Position numbers and translations under genes: made by a program. From assembly GCA_963969395.1 (NCBI GenBank), contig OZ017795.1, positions 13,578,001 through 13,642,000 of the forward strand: 64,000 bases of DNA. The letters are read 5' to 3'. Position 1 is the first letter of the stretch. Each line of letters begins with the position of its first letter. This document shows positions 51,972 through 63,675 of the stretch, in pieces. Below the pieces are notes generated by a model. The model saw only the letters and a list, made by a program, of their open reading frames with translations, was not told the DNA's origin and ran no database searches. The DNA comes from Pseudoscleropodium purum. Its lineage: Eukaryota; Streptophyta; Bryopsida; Hypnales; Brachytheciaceae.

Positions 51972-52023
51972 TCCTACATGGAGAGATTCTTTGTCCTACA
52001 TGGAGAGATCCTACATGGAGAGA
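51972..52023 (+). repeat. short tandem repeat of TCCTACATGGAGAGA
   Basis: Three copies of TCCTACATGGAGAGA; the first two are separated by a 6-base spacer and the last two are adjacent. The surrounding 51795-52085 segment resembles the interior of the element at 54826. Confidence 0.75.
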
Positions 52024-52084
52024 AAGTAGGAAGTAAAGAGCGGAAAGTAGTTCTTAAATGATCAGAATTGGAAAAGTTTAGACA

Positions 52085-53578
52085 TTGGCTATGGGTCTGA
52101 GTACTTTTTGCCTTTCAAAATTCATAGTAATATCAATTTAAGTGATAAAATTCCCAATTTTTTTCAATCCCCATCATTTCAATTGTTATAACTCCGAAAA
52201 TATTTCCTTTGCCTAGCACTACTCCCAATCATGTCCAAAATTGCTTATTTGATTGGTTATAGAGAATATTAATAACCCTTGTAGAGCATTTGAGGTCATA
52301 GGAGGATTGCCAAAACTTGGATTTTAGAACCTTTCTTTAAATGAGTATCATGTAGCTTGTTCAAATGAGGAATCAATGATGACATTCTGCCCTCCTTTAA
52401 GCCATGGGCAATCTGAAAGCGACTATTCAAAAAAATTATTAAACTTTCCAGTGCAAAAACTACAAGTTCAAATTGTGACTCAAAATGAAGACTTTAGATT
52501 GATAAATGCATCTTGTGAAGACAATAGTAATTGATGCTTGAAATTTTTTTGTAATGAATTAAATACATCTAGACAAGAATAGAGAGCACTCCTAGTGTCA
52601 ATGCTCTTATTTAAGCTTGAGCGGTATGAGAGTGTATAGGGAGGGCTCATATCATTGCAAGATTTCAATTTTAGTAAGATAACTACACCTCATTTTAATC
52701 CCTCTCTAAAATCTCTCTTAGAGATTTTGGCCTAAAATGTACTCCTACTATTCATGACAATATATGGGCCAACTTTAGAAACACCTACTTTTAGCATTTT
52801 GAAATTTCATAATTTATTCATATAGTGTCAAAAAAATGAATTATAAGAGAATCTAGAATCCCCTTCTGACTACCAACAAGACCCCACAAATTTCATTAGA
52901 ATAATAGAAACCATGCTAAATTATTTATTTGGTTGATTTTAGGTGTAATCATGGTTGATAATAGTTTGAAAAATTACCTCAAACATGCATAAAAACCTAG
53001 TAAGACCTTGCATAATGTTTTCAAAATTTTCCTTCCTCTTCACATTCTAAATAGGGGCTATAGTAGTCTGTTCTATATGCGCCCATGCTTTAAAAGCAAT
53101 CTTGACACAGAGGTACATTTTTCTTTCTTCAATGTACCAGTAGTGTACATTTCAAAAGGTAGTTGCATTTAGTGACTACTACATTTCAACTTCAAAAATT
53201 TGTAATTAATTCCACAAAAGTCCAAAAAATATGAAACAACTTGGGTTAGATGCCATTTCCATTTTTCTTCCTCTGAAAGTTTGCTGAAAAAATCATTTCA
53301 AGGAGTTTAGCTCCCCCAAGGGCAATCAGTTCTTAAATGGTTGCTTTATGAGCAGACTACCTTATATGCAATGGTGAACAAAGCTAGCCAATGAAGTCTA
53401 TGTCTCCATTTTTCTAGTCAACCATTATAATCATTCAATTCAAAAAGAAATTGTGAAATTTAACTTCATAGGTACTTAGTGCACTTCCTAATTCTCCAAA
53501 TCTTATTGTTACTCAGGTGGTTGCAAGAAAGAATTTGTTATATCCAACAATGCATTTCACTTGCAATTTTGAGGTTTC
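52085..53578. other. AT-rich spacer
   Basis: No gene and no clear element end seen. Confidence 0.4.
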
Positions 53579-53613
53579 TTAACCCCTAAAGATATCAGAT
53601 GAAATGTGGACTC

Positions 53614-53848
53614 TCTAGAGGACCAAGATATGTCATTTAGTTGTGCAAATACAGGAAAAAAATATTCCATTTTTTTCAATTTAAGAAAAATTGCAATGTG
53701 GTGTAGAGCCTGAGGCAATCACATGATGCATGATTTTAAAATTTATTTAAAGTTTTAAACACTATTTTTATTGAAAAAACGTGTTTTAAAATTTTCACTT
53801 TTTATTGTATTTGCACATCTAGTCAACAAAAGAGTGCCCCTCTAGTGT
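53614..53848. repeat. imperfect inverted repeat
   Basis: CTAGAGGACC ... GTGCAAATACA at the left is answered, reversed, by CTAGAGGGGC ... GTGCAAATACA at the right. TTAACCCCTAAAG at 53579, just outside, resembles a TTAA-family left end without a matching right end. Confidence 0.45.
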
Positions 53849-53861
53849 TTAAATTTTTGTA

Positions 53862-54300
53862 ATTTCCATGGCCCTTTCATTTTGTCAAAAAAACATTCAA
53901 AATTGCCATTTCTATTGCAAAGAGTCAAAAACTTTGAAAATTGATTTCTTTTTTTTTTTCATTTTGAACCCTAGGATCTTGCACTAAACTAGTGTGAGAA
54001 TGTGTGGAAGAAATTTTGAGAAACTTTGACCAAGTGGTTTGCAAGATATTTGTGTTTGAAGTGTCCTTAAGGCTTTGTATGGATACTTCAACATATGTGG
54101 GCCAGAATTTGGAAGATATCATTGTGTCCTTCTTTTGATTTATTTGTACTACATGTTTTTGCTCTTGCCTCAAGGTTAGTGCAAACTAAAAGTGCAAAGC
54201 GAGGGAAAAAAACAAAAAAAAAATTGTTGTATTTGTGCTTAGGTGATAGTCATTAGGAAAAATTTCAGTCCTTGAAAGGTCTACAAGTTTACCCCCCTCC
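53862..54300. mobile_element. degraded relative of TTAA-family copies A and B
   Basis: It shares the interior blocks ATTGCCATTTCTATTGCAA, CCTAGGATCTTGCACTAAAC and GAATGTGTGGAAGAAATTTT in the same order as copies A and B. Its own ends are eroded, so boundaries are approximate. The minus ORF at 54173-53925 is a by-product. Confidence 0.55.
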
Positions 54301-54664
54301 TTGGAGCAATTGAAGAGGAAATAAAATTATTTTTATTATTTTATTATTTTTTAATTTAGCATCTAATGTGGCACTATTGGTGCCATGTCAATACCATATT
54401 CGGTTTTATTGTTTTTTTATTGTTTTAAAAAAAATTAATAGTTTTTTTTCAAAAAAATATACTAAAAAAATATGCATTTATTTTTTTTGCACTTGCACTG
54501 TGGGGGGTCAAAAAATAAAAGCTTAATGGCCCTTCTGGGGTTCAAATTTTTCCTAATGGCACAAGTTGTTGCAATTCTGCTTAGGGTAAGAGATCAAAGG
54601 TTATTATAATTGTATTGTGATTATGTGAAACACCAAAGCTTGTTGTGATTGTATAAGAGTGAGA

Positions 54665-54755
54665 GATGATAGGCTCATTGTCATTACGAACAAATACTTT
54701 ATTTACACCAGCCTTCTCTAAAGATCAAAGTTTTTATCTATCTATCTACAAGAGT
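54665..54755 (+). repeat. dispersed repeat shared with 30430-30530
   Basis: Same word order as the copy near 30.4 kb (GCTCATTGTCATTA, CTTTATTTACACCAGCCTTCT, TTTTTATCTATCTATCT). Confidence 0.5.
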
Positions 54756-54825
54756 GAGAGATGATAGCTTGTTGTAATTGTGTTTAGGTGACAACAAATT
54801 GTGTGTTATTGGTTATGTAGGTTAA

Positions 54826-55047
54826 CCCTTAAACGACAAAAAGGTGACTTTGGAAATCATCATTTTTCATAACCATGTGAATCATTGACTTAAAATATTA
54901 CAAAAGTACTCATTGGAAGTCAAGTTATTGAAAAAGACCTTCTTTTTCCCCACAAATTATGGAGGATGAATAGTTTCACTTGTGTCCTACACAACAAGAT
55001 TCTTTATCATTCATCGACCAAAAAATGACCATCATGTCATTTCTGGG
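54826..55047. mobile_element. TTAA-flanked MITE, 222 bp
   Basis: TTAA at 54822-54825 and 55048-55051. The ends read inwards are CCCTTAAACGACAAAAAGG and CCCAGAAATGACATGATGG, about 70% alike over 28 bases. The interior resembles 51795-52085 (ATTG(A/G)CTTAAAA, then CATTGGAA, then GTCCTACA). Confidence 0.6.
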
Positions 55048-55099
55048 TTAAGGCATATACTTTGAGAAACTTAACTCTGAACCCTTTTTCTACTTCCAT

Positions 55100-56472
55100 G
55101 GTTAATTTCTCATTAAGGCATTGGAAAGTGTGTGTTGTTAGTATAGGTTACATTAGAGAAAATCTCGGGCATGCACATGGCTGTTCGACTTTCGGTAGGA
55201 GTGCGAATACAACAAAAGCAGGAATGGAAAAGAAGTAATTTTTTTTTTTTAAATAAAAAAGAATTAGTATTATTTTATTGTCGTATATTGGCTAATTTTG
55301 CTTACACGTTGATTGGAATGATTATAATTGTTGTTATTTCTAAATCACGTGTCGCCATTTTGGCAACTTATTCATTTCGGTATACTTAACCTGTTTCGGC
55401 ACTTGTGAGTTGCAGGCCTAAAATATTTCGGTACTTTCACTTGTAATCACACATGAAAAAATCGCCCTGTCAGTTGCCACCCTCCAGAAGAGAAACCACC
55501 CAGATCATGCACTTCAAATTTTGTCTAAGTCGCCACCAGTAAGTTATGCACCAAAGTTTATTTCCTCATCACCACCTCAGTCATTGAAGAAAAAAAAGTA
55601 AAATCGCCTCCAAGTCATGGCGAAACTCAATCCTTGAAGTGAAAATACTGTAAAAGCTGCTGCAAATTTAATATATTCAGCTGGTTTGCTGCCTTGGACG
55701 GACGGACGGACGGCCTGCCACGGACAGATGGAGCTGCTCTACGAAATCGTCAGCGCGCAACTGATTCCATGAATTTCGTAATATAAGGTAGATGCTCCTC
55801 TTGAAACCCATACGATACTACGTGTAAACCTCGGAAGCTTGAAGTGCACTTTCTAAGGAGAAAGCACTTGACTTGCTACTGAACTGAACTGAAAGGAAGG
55901 AGACGAAAGGATTCATCTGTCTCAAACTGATGATACGCACCAAACAGGCAGTGATGGCATCAAAACATGGTCGGTGGCTATCCATAGCTAGCTGAAGTAC
56001 CTTCGTTTCTGCCTGCATAAAGAATAAGAAAGACCTCGATGAATGTTGTACCTCCCTGGCTCCTTTATAAGTTGCTCGGGTGCCTTCCCTGTTTCAGGAA
56101 TTTTCTTAGCAAGATTTTTGCCGCTTAACAACAGGTGGAACCTCCTGCAGGCAGACAGCTTGTGGTACGAAGTCCTAGGAATATAATAGAAACGTAAACT
56201 TGGATTCGAAGCAACTGAACGGAACTTTGTTGCCGACGTTGCTACCTGGGTTGCTGGAGCATGGAGCTACAGTAGCTAGTAGCCGAAGTGGCCGTCATTT
56301 GCTGATGAGCATGTCCTGTAAAACACTGTAAAACACTGTAAGTTAAGTTATTTGCGGAGCCTTTATCGGGAACTTCATGCACATGGCGATATTCCATGTG
56401 CCATTTGCAGAACGTGCCATAAACTAGGACGGGTATAGATCTCAGGCTACACAATCTGAACCTTAAAAGTGC
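55100..56472. other. spacer with a less AT-rich block, possible non-coding or unrecognised transcript
   Basis: 55440-56450 has higher GC and short minus-strand ORFs (56018-55818, 56475-56242) with no recognisable family. It includes (GGAC)n at 55695-55713 and CTGTAAAACA repeated in tandem near 56322. I looked for conserved plant miRNA sequences by eye and saw none. Confidence 0.35.
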
Positions 56473-56652
56473 CATCTAGGACTGGAATAGATTTCAAGCA
56501 TCTAGGACTTATATAGATTTTAAACATATAGGAACTATATATTTTTTGTTCATCTAGGACTGGTGTAGATTTCAAGCATCTAGGAATTTTATAGATTTTA
56601 TACATCTAGAATTCATGTAGATTTTGTTCATCTAGGATTGGTGTAGATTTCA
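56473..56652 (+). repeat. 26-bp tandem array with a 78-bp higher-order unit
   Basis: Seven units start CAT(C/A)TAGGA or similar at 56473, 56499, 56525, 56551, 56577, 56603 and 56629. Units 1, 4 and 7 are alike (GGTGTAGATTTCA type), as are 2 and 5 (ATAGATTTTA type), and 3 and 6 (end in TTTTGTT). A three-unit block was therefore amplified. Confidence 0.85.
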
Positions 56653-56857
56653 GACTACGTGGTCTAAATTGTAAGAAGTGTCAAAGTTGTGAAAGGGTGT
56701 CATTTTAACCAGGGCTTCTTTTTTTGGCGATTTATTGCCAAATTGTCAATCCTGTAAGTCATTGTGCCTCACTCCCTCCTAAAATTCACCCTTGGTGGGA
56801 GGGCACACGGGCCTTTACTGTAGCGCTATAGTTCCAAAAAAGAAATGTTGTTTTTAA

Positions 56858-57753
56858 CCCCTCAAGGACCAAGGAGACACAATGTGTCTTCTTCAAATTT
56901 TCAATGGCAAATTCCTAGTAGGATGAAACAAATCTCATTATTTTGTAAACTAGGGATTTGTAGAATAACAAGTTGACATACTTGTTGCATTTTTCAATTT
57001 TCAAAATTTCAATAAGGGAAATCTTTAAGAATTTATTTAGGAAATGTAATCTAATAAAAAAAAGGATCAAGCATAATTTGTTTACGATGAAAGAAATAGT
57101 AGGGATGGAAAAAAAATATTTTTTTAGACATTTCTAGTCTTTAATTTGTACAAAAAAAATAGGTCTTATGAAAAAATTTCAAATTTGTATTTGTAGTAAT
57201 TCTAGAAATACAAAATTCAATCTAGTGTGATTAAGAATACAAAATAATTAGAATGATTCCAAAAATTTTGGAGATGTTCAAAAAAATATGCTAATGATAT
57301 CAATTATTAAATTTCAAACAATGATGCATATATAAATTTTGTAGAATCCAATTTGGTCGTTTGGGCTTTCTATTCCTTTTGTTTGAAAATGTCTACAAAT
57401 TAGAGAGAGTTTTTTATTTCTGAAATTTTTAAATAAAAAAATATGAAATTTGCCTTAGATTCTAATAAAAAAATATTTGGAGGGGAAAAAAGAATTATTC
57501 ATCTTCTTATAATTTTTCTTCTCCAAAAGTTTTGTTTTTTTGCTTAAAGAGTTGATCATCCAAAATTGTTATAATCTAAATATCCAATGAACGATATTTT
57601 TCACAATTAATTCCATGCATACTAGACAAAGTATTCTTCACTTTTTTATGATTAAAATTAAAAATTTCAAGCACATCCATGTGCAAAAAAATATCAAAGT
57701 GGGATAATTCACTAAAAACCTCTATTGTGAAAACGTTCTTAAGCCTTTAGGGG
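56858..57753. mobile_element. TTAA-flanked non-autonomous element, copy E, 896 bp
   Basis: TTAA at 56854-56857 and 57754-57757. The ends read inwards begin CCCCTCAAGG and CCCCTAAAGG. The interior is AT-rich, non-coding and not obviously the same as copies A and B, so it may be a separate family with the same type of ends. Confidence 0.65.
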
Positions 57754-58269
57754 TTAACAAAATTTCCTATATTTTTGGAAGCATTTAGTTAGTAGAATTG
57801 GGATCCCTCCTCATATAAAGATAAATATACTCCAAACCATTAATATATACTACTATTGTATTTGTACATTTGATACCCCTGCATGCAAGATTCGAAGGTA
57901 TATAGTGGTAGATTTCCTGTTGGTTTGGTTGGTTTTGGGTATATTTACCTTAGTGTTACAAGTTTTCCTTGGCAGGGATAGAGTGAGAAGAGAGAGTTGA
58001 GTATAGAGAGAGAAAAGAGAGAAGTAACTTCGTAAATAAAGAATCTGATTGTTTATACTATAAGGTCCTACAATAATGTCTGCTTTACACACAATGCATT
58101 GAAAAGAGGCGTACCACCTTGGTTTGCAATAGTTGTCCCCCCCCCCTCTCTCAAAAAATTTACAGGCCATTGGTTTTTGTAAAGAAAATGCTTACCCTCA
58201 AAATTGCCGTTGGTTTCTAAAAAAATCACAAGCTGGTGATCTTATGAGATTTAATCTAAGCCGTCCAAA

Positions 58270-58555
58270 TATAAAATACTAGATATGGATACAAAATTGC
58301 ATACAAATACGTACAAAATATTGAATATGGATATGAATATGGATACAATACCACATACAAATACATGTTGAATACAAAATATTGTATATGGATATAGATA
58401 TAGTACTGCATACAAATACGTATTAAATCTTGGATACAGATATGGATACAATATCGCATATAAATACATACTAAATATTGAATATAGATACGAATATGGT
58501 ATCACATACAAATACATACGATATATGGATACAATACCGGATACAGACATGGGAT
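58270..58555 (+). repeat. minisatellite, about 58-bp unit, 4-5 copies
   Basis: Units carry GCATACAAATAC(G/A)TA, then AAATATTG, then ATATGGATA and GATACAATA. The Tyr-rich minus ORFs over it (58583-58251, 58459-58256) are translations of the array and not genes. Confidence 0.8.
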
Positions 58556-60845
58556 GAATTGTCCCATATTGATTGTCAAACAAGTTGGTTTCTAAAATTA
58601 CAAAGGGGGGGGGGGGGAGGGAGGGTTGGAAATTAAAATTTTAAAATTTTAAAATCTGAAATTTTGAAATTTCAGTATATTGTGACACAAATACAAAGTG
58701 TCACAATACACTAAAAAGTAACATCAAGACTACATATTTTAATCACAGGTAGGTTTAATGGCACCTATTAACTATGACATTCTATAGATGGGCCTTTTCT
58801 TAGGAAGGATTCATGAATGTATTGTAGATGTTTTGTCCCTACTTGAATATAGACCTAAGAAGAAATGTAGGAATATATTATTTTATTACGGCTAATAAAA
58901 ATTGAAAAATTTGAATTCATATTTGGAGTGATAAACCCCAAATGAACTTGAAAAAAAATCACAAAGTACATAGTTATCTACTCGTAGAAGGGGAAAAATT
59001 ATTATAAATATCCACATAGAATGGAGGCTAAGGAAGTGTCTTTGTTATAGAAAATTAGTGGTACCATTCTCATCACTTTAACTAAAGTGGTGGTGGACCT
59101 ATTTGATGCCTTATTTGATTGTAAAGTTTGAATACCACAATTGCATGCTTACTATGCATAATATAATACCTTTAAGATATTTGGATCTATGTTTTACACA
59201 TTAGAGAAATTTGGATCAATAAAGCCACAAAAGATTACATCAAAATTTTATTTGTATTACTGGTCCAAATTTGGTGGTGTTTTTGTGGCTTCAATTTTTC
59301 TCTAATGTACTAGCAATTTGATGTGAAACAAGTAATTGTGGTACAAAATGTAGGTTTCTATAGAACTTGCTCACTTTTGACTAGAGTCTTATTCAAACTT
59401 CTTGACATGTAACTATTGTCAATGCAAAATAGTCATCTACAACTATAAATCTAGTACCATGATCTTTTATGTCATCAAAGGTACTAGAAACCCAACCTTT
59501 TTAGGTTATTCTATGGAAATTAGCCTTGTCTTTAGTATCTAATTCAACAACAAAATCTTCATCTTTTGGAAAAATATCTAAATTAAGAGAATCTACATTT
59601 TGATGTTCTAATATAGGCAAAAAAAGGGTCATAATCCTATGCATGTGTTCTTCCCTTGAACTAACAACTTACAATCATCCAACCTATGAACTTACATAAT
59701 ACAAAATACAAGATTTTTGGAAAGATTATTATTATTACATGCACCTGATCCAAAATTAACAATAATGTCAAACAACATAATTACATACAATCATAGGAAT
59801 GCCTTATAAAAAAAAGAGTTGCTTATAATGTTGCTATAAATTTCAACATACCCTATACAACAAAATAAACATCCGAGGTTTTTCCTAAGAAAACTTCATT
59901 CATTAACGATTCATACTAAACTTCCAGAATCCAATAGCCACTAATAATAGATCCAACTAAAGCTCTCTCCATCATAAACGACTTCATTCTACAATCCTTC
60001 AATATTGTGAGAAAGGCCTACAATCAAAACTAAAAGACCCTTTAAATCCATATACATAGTATGACAAAAGATACAAATCCACCTTACAAAAGCAAAACAA
60101 CAAATCTAAACTACTTCAACATCTGCCTCGACATCTCCTACTTTACTAATATTCAATTAAAATTCTTAAAAGAAAATGACCAATTTTAAAGACTATTTAG
60201 CAGAGCGTGCACCATTTTTTACTATGGAGAAATTGTATGCAATGTCTCACGGCATGTACAAGCATGAAATGGAGAGAGAGAGGACAAGAATTATGAAGTT
60301 TGCTTGATGTTGGATTTTGTGTACTGGACACCATAGTGTGGGTGGAGGGAGGGATATTTTGAGGAACCATAAGCTTCATAGGAAACTTGAAGAAAGTGAA
60401 GGAATGAATCATCAAATCCAAGATAGATGTTACAAGGAAAACTAAGAATGTCAAAACATTTGGCCATACAATTGATGGAGAATTGATCATACAAGAGGAA
60501 AATATTGCAATTGAACTTGTTGTAAGAACATTAATGTTAGGAAGACAAAATGAGCCACTATTTATTAATTACAAATACATCTGCTAGGGAACACCCTATA
60601 GCCATCCATGCACAAGCCTTTGTAGCTTGCATGTTGGTATACATAACTACTACCAAGTCCTCACAATTAATTCACTACGTACGGTCATTATAACAACCAA
60701 AATCCCATCCATGTTTAAATACTTCACAAATGCATTGTTTTGAACAATAGCATTCGTCCTTGAAAATATACATAAAGGTGGTGAATACTACCAAACTTCA
60801 ACTCTCTTATATAAATGACATGGACTCTGCTACAACTTTCATGGA
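58556..60845. other. AT-rich spacer with homopolymer runs and a hairpin
   Basis: It contains a G run at 58604-58617 and the palindrome at 59198-59308. A 10-C run near 58137-58148 lies shortly before it. ORFs at 60197-60494 (minus) are not recognised. No gene. Confidence 0.4.
59198..59308. repeat. inverted repeat (hairpin), about 110 bp
   Basis: ACATTAGAGAAATTT ... AAGCCACAAAA (59198-59232) is mirrored by TTTTGTGGCTTC ... TTCTCTAATGT (59281-59308). Likely a small MITE. Confidence 0.65.
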
Positions 60846-60893
60846 TTGAATGGATTGGTAGCATCCTATGGAAGTGCCTTTGTTGGGCTAGGG

Positions 60894-61480
60894 TTGTGGA
60901 AGTTGCAATCTAGTCTAGGGTTGGGCAAGTCCCAACATGGAGTGGGAACGACATGTGTTGGTTTTGGCATTAGAGGATTTATGGGCTTAGGGAGGGCCAT
61001 TGCAAGTAGGTGCTTCCAGAATTGCCCTCCCCTGTAGTTTCGGGGAACAACTTATCCCGACCAAAATTTTTTTAATTAAAAATAAATAAATAAATGCTTG
61101 AAATGCAAAAATAAATTAAAAAATTAAAAAAAATTATTATTTTTGGATGTGGTAGTTGCCATGCCATGCCATCAAGCTACCGCGGCCCCCTATGGGATTG
61201 TTCCCACAATGTGGAAACCCACAATCCTCCTAGGGGTGAAAAAATCCTCTAATGGATTGTGGGGATTGCACTTCGGTCTGGGGTTGGGCAACTCCCAACA
61301 TGGAGTGGGAATGATGCATGTTGGGTTGGGGTTGTGGGGGTTGCACTCCAATCCGGGGTTGGCAACTCCTAACATGGCATCGGAACGGCATGTGTCAGAT
61401 TGGGGTCGTGTGGGTTGCAATCTAGTCCGGGGTTAGCCAAGTCCCAACATGGCGTCGGAACGATGCATATTGGGTATTAT
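60894..61480 (+). repeat. 75-bp GC-richer repeat, one isolated and three tandem copies
   Basis: Copies start at 60894 (isolated) and at 61257, 61332 and 61406 (tandem, 74-75 bp spacing). The unit contains GGGTTGGGCAACTCCCAACATGG in full or part, then CGGAACGATGCATGTTGGG (two shorter runs of the same unit). ORFs on both strands are by-products. Confidence 0.8.
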
Positions 61481-62960
61481 GATAAATTATGAATGCACTA
61501 AATACTCAAATGAATAGTTCTAGAGAATTTTCAAATTGTCTTATTCTATGAACAAATATTAAGACCCCCAATGAGAAACTAATTTTGGAATGGAAGTTCA
61601 CAACCACATCTTCAAACCTCAATGAAACTCTAATCAACTTTTAAAACACATGGCTTGTGACTACAAAGTTAGAGGTTAGTTGATTCCATTACAATGTGTG
61701 TTTCCATTGAACAACTATATCTGAGTGAAATTTTATTTTTTTATTTTTCAAAGATGAAATTATTTGCCTACCTTATTTCACTAAAATTTTAGATTTTTAT
61801 GTAAAATTTTTAATTCTTTTGAGATTTTTGAAGATGAAGCAAAGGAAAATTATATCAAATAGAAAATTATCACAAAAAATATGTAAATTTCACCATATGT
61901 GTACATTATAGTGAAGAACATCATAGTGTAAACACAATTTTAAAATCTCTGTCATTCTATAATTAAAATTTGATAGACATTGGAAATACATCTAATTATT
62001 AAATTGAAATCAAATATTCAATTTTAGACATTTTTTCATAATCCAAATTGAAGTTAAACTTAAAGTTGATTACCTTCATTAGTTGGGCTCCAACTCCAAA
62101 AATTATAATTTTCATGGAAATTTTTTAGCTCTAAAGCAACAAGCAATAGCTTCTCCAAATACCCTAAAATGTTTTGTGATTTTTTTTTAATTCTAGCTTC
62201 CCATCCATACTTTAAGTTGGATTCTTCAATGAGAGGGTGTAAGAGCTTTGTTTTGTATGTTCTAACTTGTAGTATGAAAGTTGAGATATTTTCGAATCAT
62301 GCAATCATACAATTATTTTAACTTTTCTTTTGATTGTGGCAATTGTCACATTAGTTTCCACTAGTGTGCTTCATGTTGTTGCCACAATCAAAAGAAAAGA
62401 AAATATTAATTTTTAATTTTTAATTCATAAAAAACTTCAAAATTCAATAACTTTTACATTGTATACCAAAACGCCACAAAACCAAGCCCGTGCACTCCTC
62501 TTTGTTGATAGCTTTCCAACAATACCCACAACATGAACGAAAGACGCAAAACCCAGGAGATCTCAATGTAACAAACAAAACAAACATCCTATCTTAGGGT
62601 ATTGATGAAGACAAACACTAGCAAAACTACAAATTACAAAGTGCATGCTCATCAACGGTATCTCACCATGAAGAGTCAACATAGAAAATTGGATGAAAAA
62701 AACGCTTCCAATTTCCGTCGAACTCATTTTGATTGTCATCCAAATGCCACAAACGAATTGGCGCCCGCGGCTCTCTGGGAACATCTCTCGGAACCACTTT
62801 AAAAGCACCCATAAGGGCCCCTAGCAAATGAGAATGGCTGCGCAGCAGCACATAACAAGCTCATATACTTGCAACAGCCCCTTGGAGTCGAGAAGACCCT
62901 GCAAATGTGGCTTCCTTCCACCCTGGATGCCAGGGTCAATTATTGTCACGTTCCACCTCT
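61481..62960. other. AT-rich spacer
   Basis: No gene recognised; it holds the perfect hairpin at 62322-62399. From about 62700 the composition shifts to the GC-richer promoter of the PMP3 gene. Confidence 0.4.
62322..62399. repeat. perfect 21-bp inverted repeat with a 36-base loop
   Basis: CTTTTCTTTTGATTGTGGCA(A) at 62322-62342 is exactly reverse-complemented at 62379-62399. A transcript would form a 78-nt stem-loop. It may be a small MITE; no flanking duplication is evident. Confidence 0.8.
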
Positions 62961-62969
62961 CCCAAACAT

Positions 62970-63074
62970 CCACGTGTCAAGCTAGTCCCGCCACCTACTT
63001 TCCCCATCCTATCCACGCGTCGCTCTCTGCATCCGCTCGCACAAGCGGCGCTCAACGACAGATCTCCACGTGTC
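62970..63074 (+). promoter_or_regulatory. triple ABRE/G-box-like cluster upstream of PMP3
   Basis: CCACGTGTC occurs at 62970-62978 and 63066-63074, and the variant CCACGCGTC at 63013-63021, all in the same orientation. ACGTGTC is the core bound by bZIP factors (ABF/AREB) in ABA, cold and drought responses, and CGCGT-type variants act as coupling elements. RCI2/PMP3 genes are classically induced by cold, salt and ABA, so the match is functionally sensible. Binding here is inferred. Confidence 0.65.
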
Positions 63075-63360
63075 TCCCTAGTTATCTGTGCCAGCTGTTC
63101 TCTCTTGAGTCAAATTTCAACGACTTGGATAAAACTCATCCAACTGGATTCATCCATTTTGACCAGGCTCTGTACATCGGGATTCGTGAAAGTAACCCAA
63201 ACCGAAGAATTCTAGCTTGCTTGTAGATTCTCGGTTCCGAAAATAAGGTCGAATTGGAGCTGTGCATTATTAACCCCTGGAATGTGCCCTTGTTGCTGGA
63301 GCTCAATTCGTTGATTTCAGAGATCTATGTAACAGAGAGATATTCGTAGATAGCAATAAT

Positions 63361-63489
63361 ATGCCGGTTTATGCTCCTCTTTCGTCGGTGCTGCTGCCCT
63401 GTGGCCTATTATACCTGTTCGTGGCGGGTCATCTTTTGAGACAGAACTTGAACGCTCTCGATTGTGTTTTCGCTGCGGAATTTTGTTAG
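63361..63489 (+). other. possible upstream ORF in the PMP3 leader
   Basis: ATG at 63361 opens 42 codons and stops 93 bp before the PMP3 ATG. Whether it is in the mRNA depends on the unknown transcription start and on any leader intron. Confidence 0.3.
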
Positions 63490-63582
63490 TCACAGCTGTC
63501 GGAGCTCTATCGTTTATTGTCGCAGTAGTGTTCGGCGAAGAGAGAGAGAGATTCGTGTGCTTTAAGGGTAAAGCCTGCAAAC

Positions 63583-63675
63583 ATGGGCAAGGGAGGCCTC
63601 GCTGCGACGTGCTGCGAGATTTTGCTCGCGATTCTCTTGCCGCCTCTGGGCGTCTTCTTCAAGTATGGATGCGCG
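63583..63675 (+). CDS. PMP3: RCI2/PMP3-family plasma-membrane proteolipid, first coding exon (partial)
   Basis: ATG at 63583 gives 31 codons ending at a GTAAGT donor (63676). The residues include ILLAILLPPLGVFFKYGC, the highly conserved first half of the UPF0057/PMP3 family: the first membrane helix and the PPLGVF(F/L)(K/R)xGC signature. The family protein is only about 54-60 residues with two helices; the second exon (usual start VEFW) is not found before the window end, so the intron is longer than 325 bp. PMP3 proteins sit in the plasma membrane, affect ion homeostasis under salt and cold, and are stress-induced. The upstream ABRE-like cluster supports this. The longer overlapping ORF in another frame (63462-63683) is a shadow. 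Confidence 0.9.

Noticed and set aside
56040..56070. CTCCCTGGCTCCTTTATAA as a possible miR160-like sequence
   Set aside because: It matches miR160 too poorly, and no complementary arm lies nearby.
58251..58583. Tyr-rich minus-strand ORFs of 110 and 67 codons
   Set aside because: They are translations of a minisatellite.
59340..60000. Possible Ty1/copia fragment on the minus strand
   Set aside because: Translation in all frames is dense in stops and shows no integrase, reverse-transcriptase or RNase H motif.
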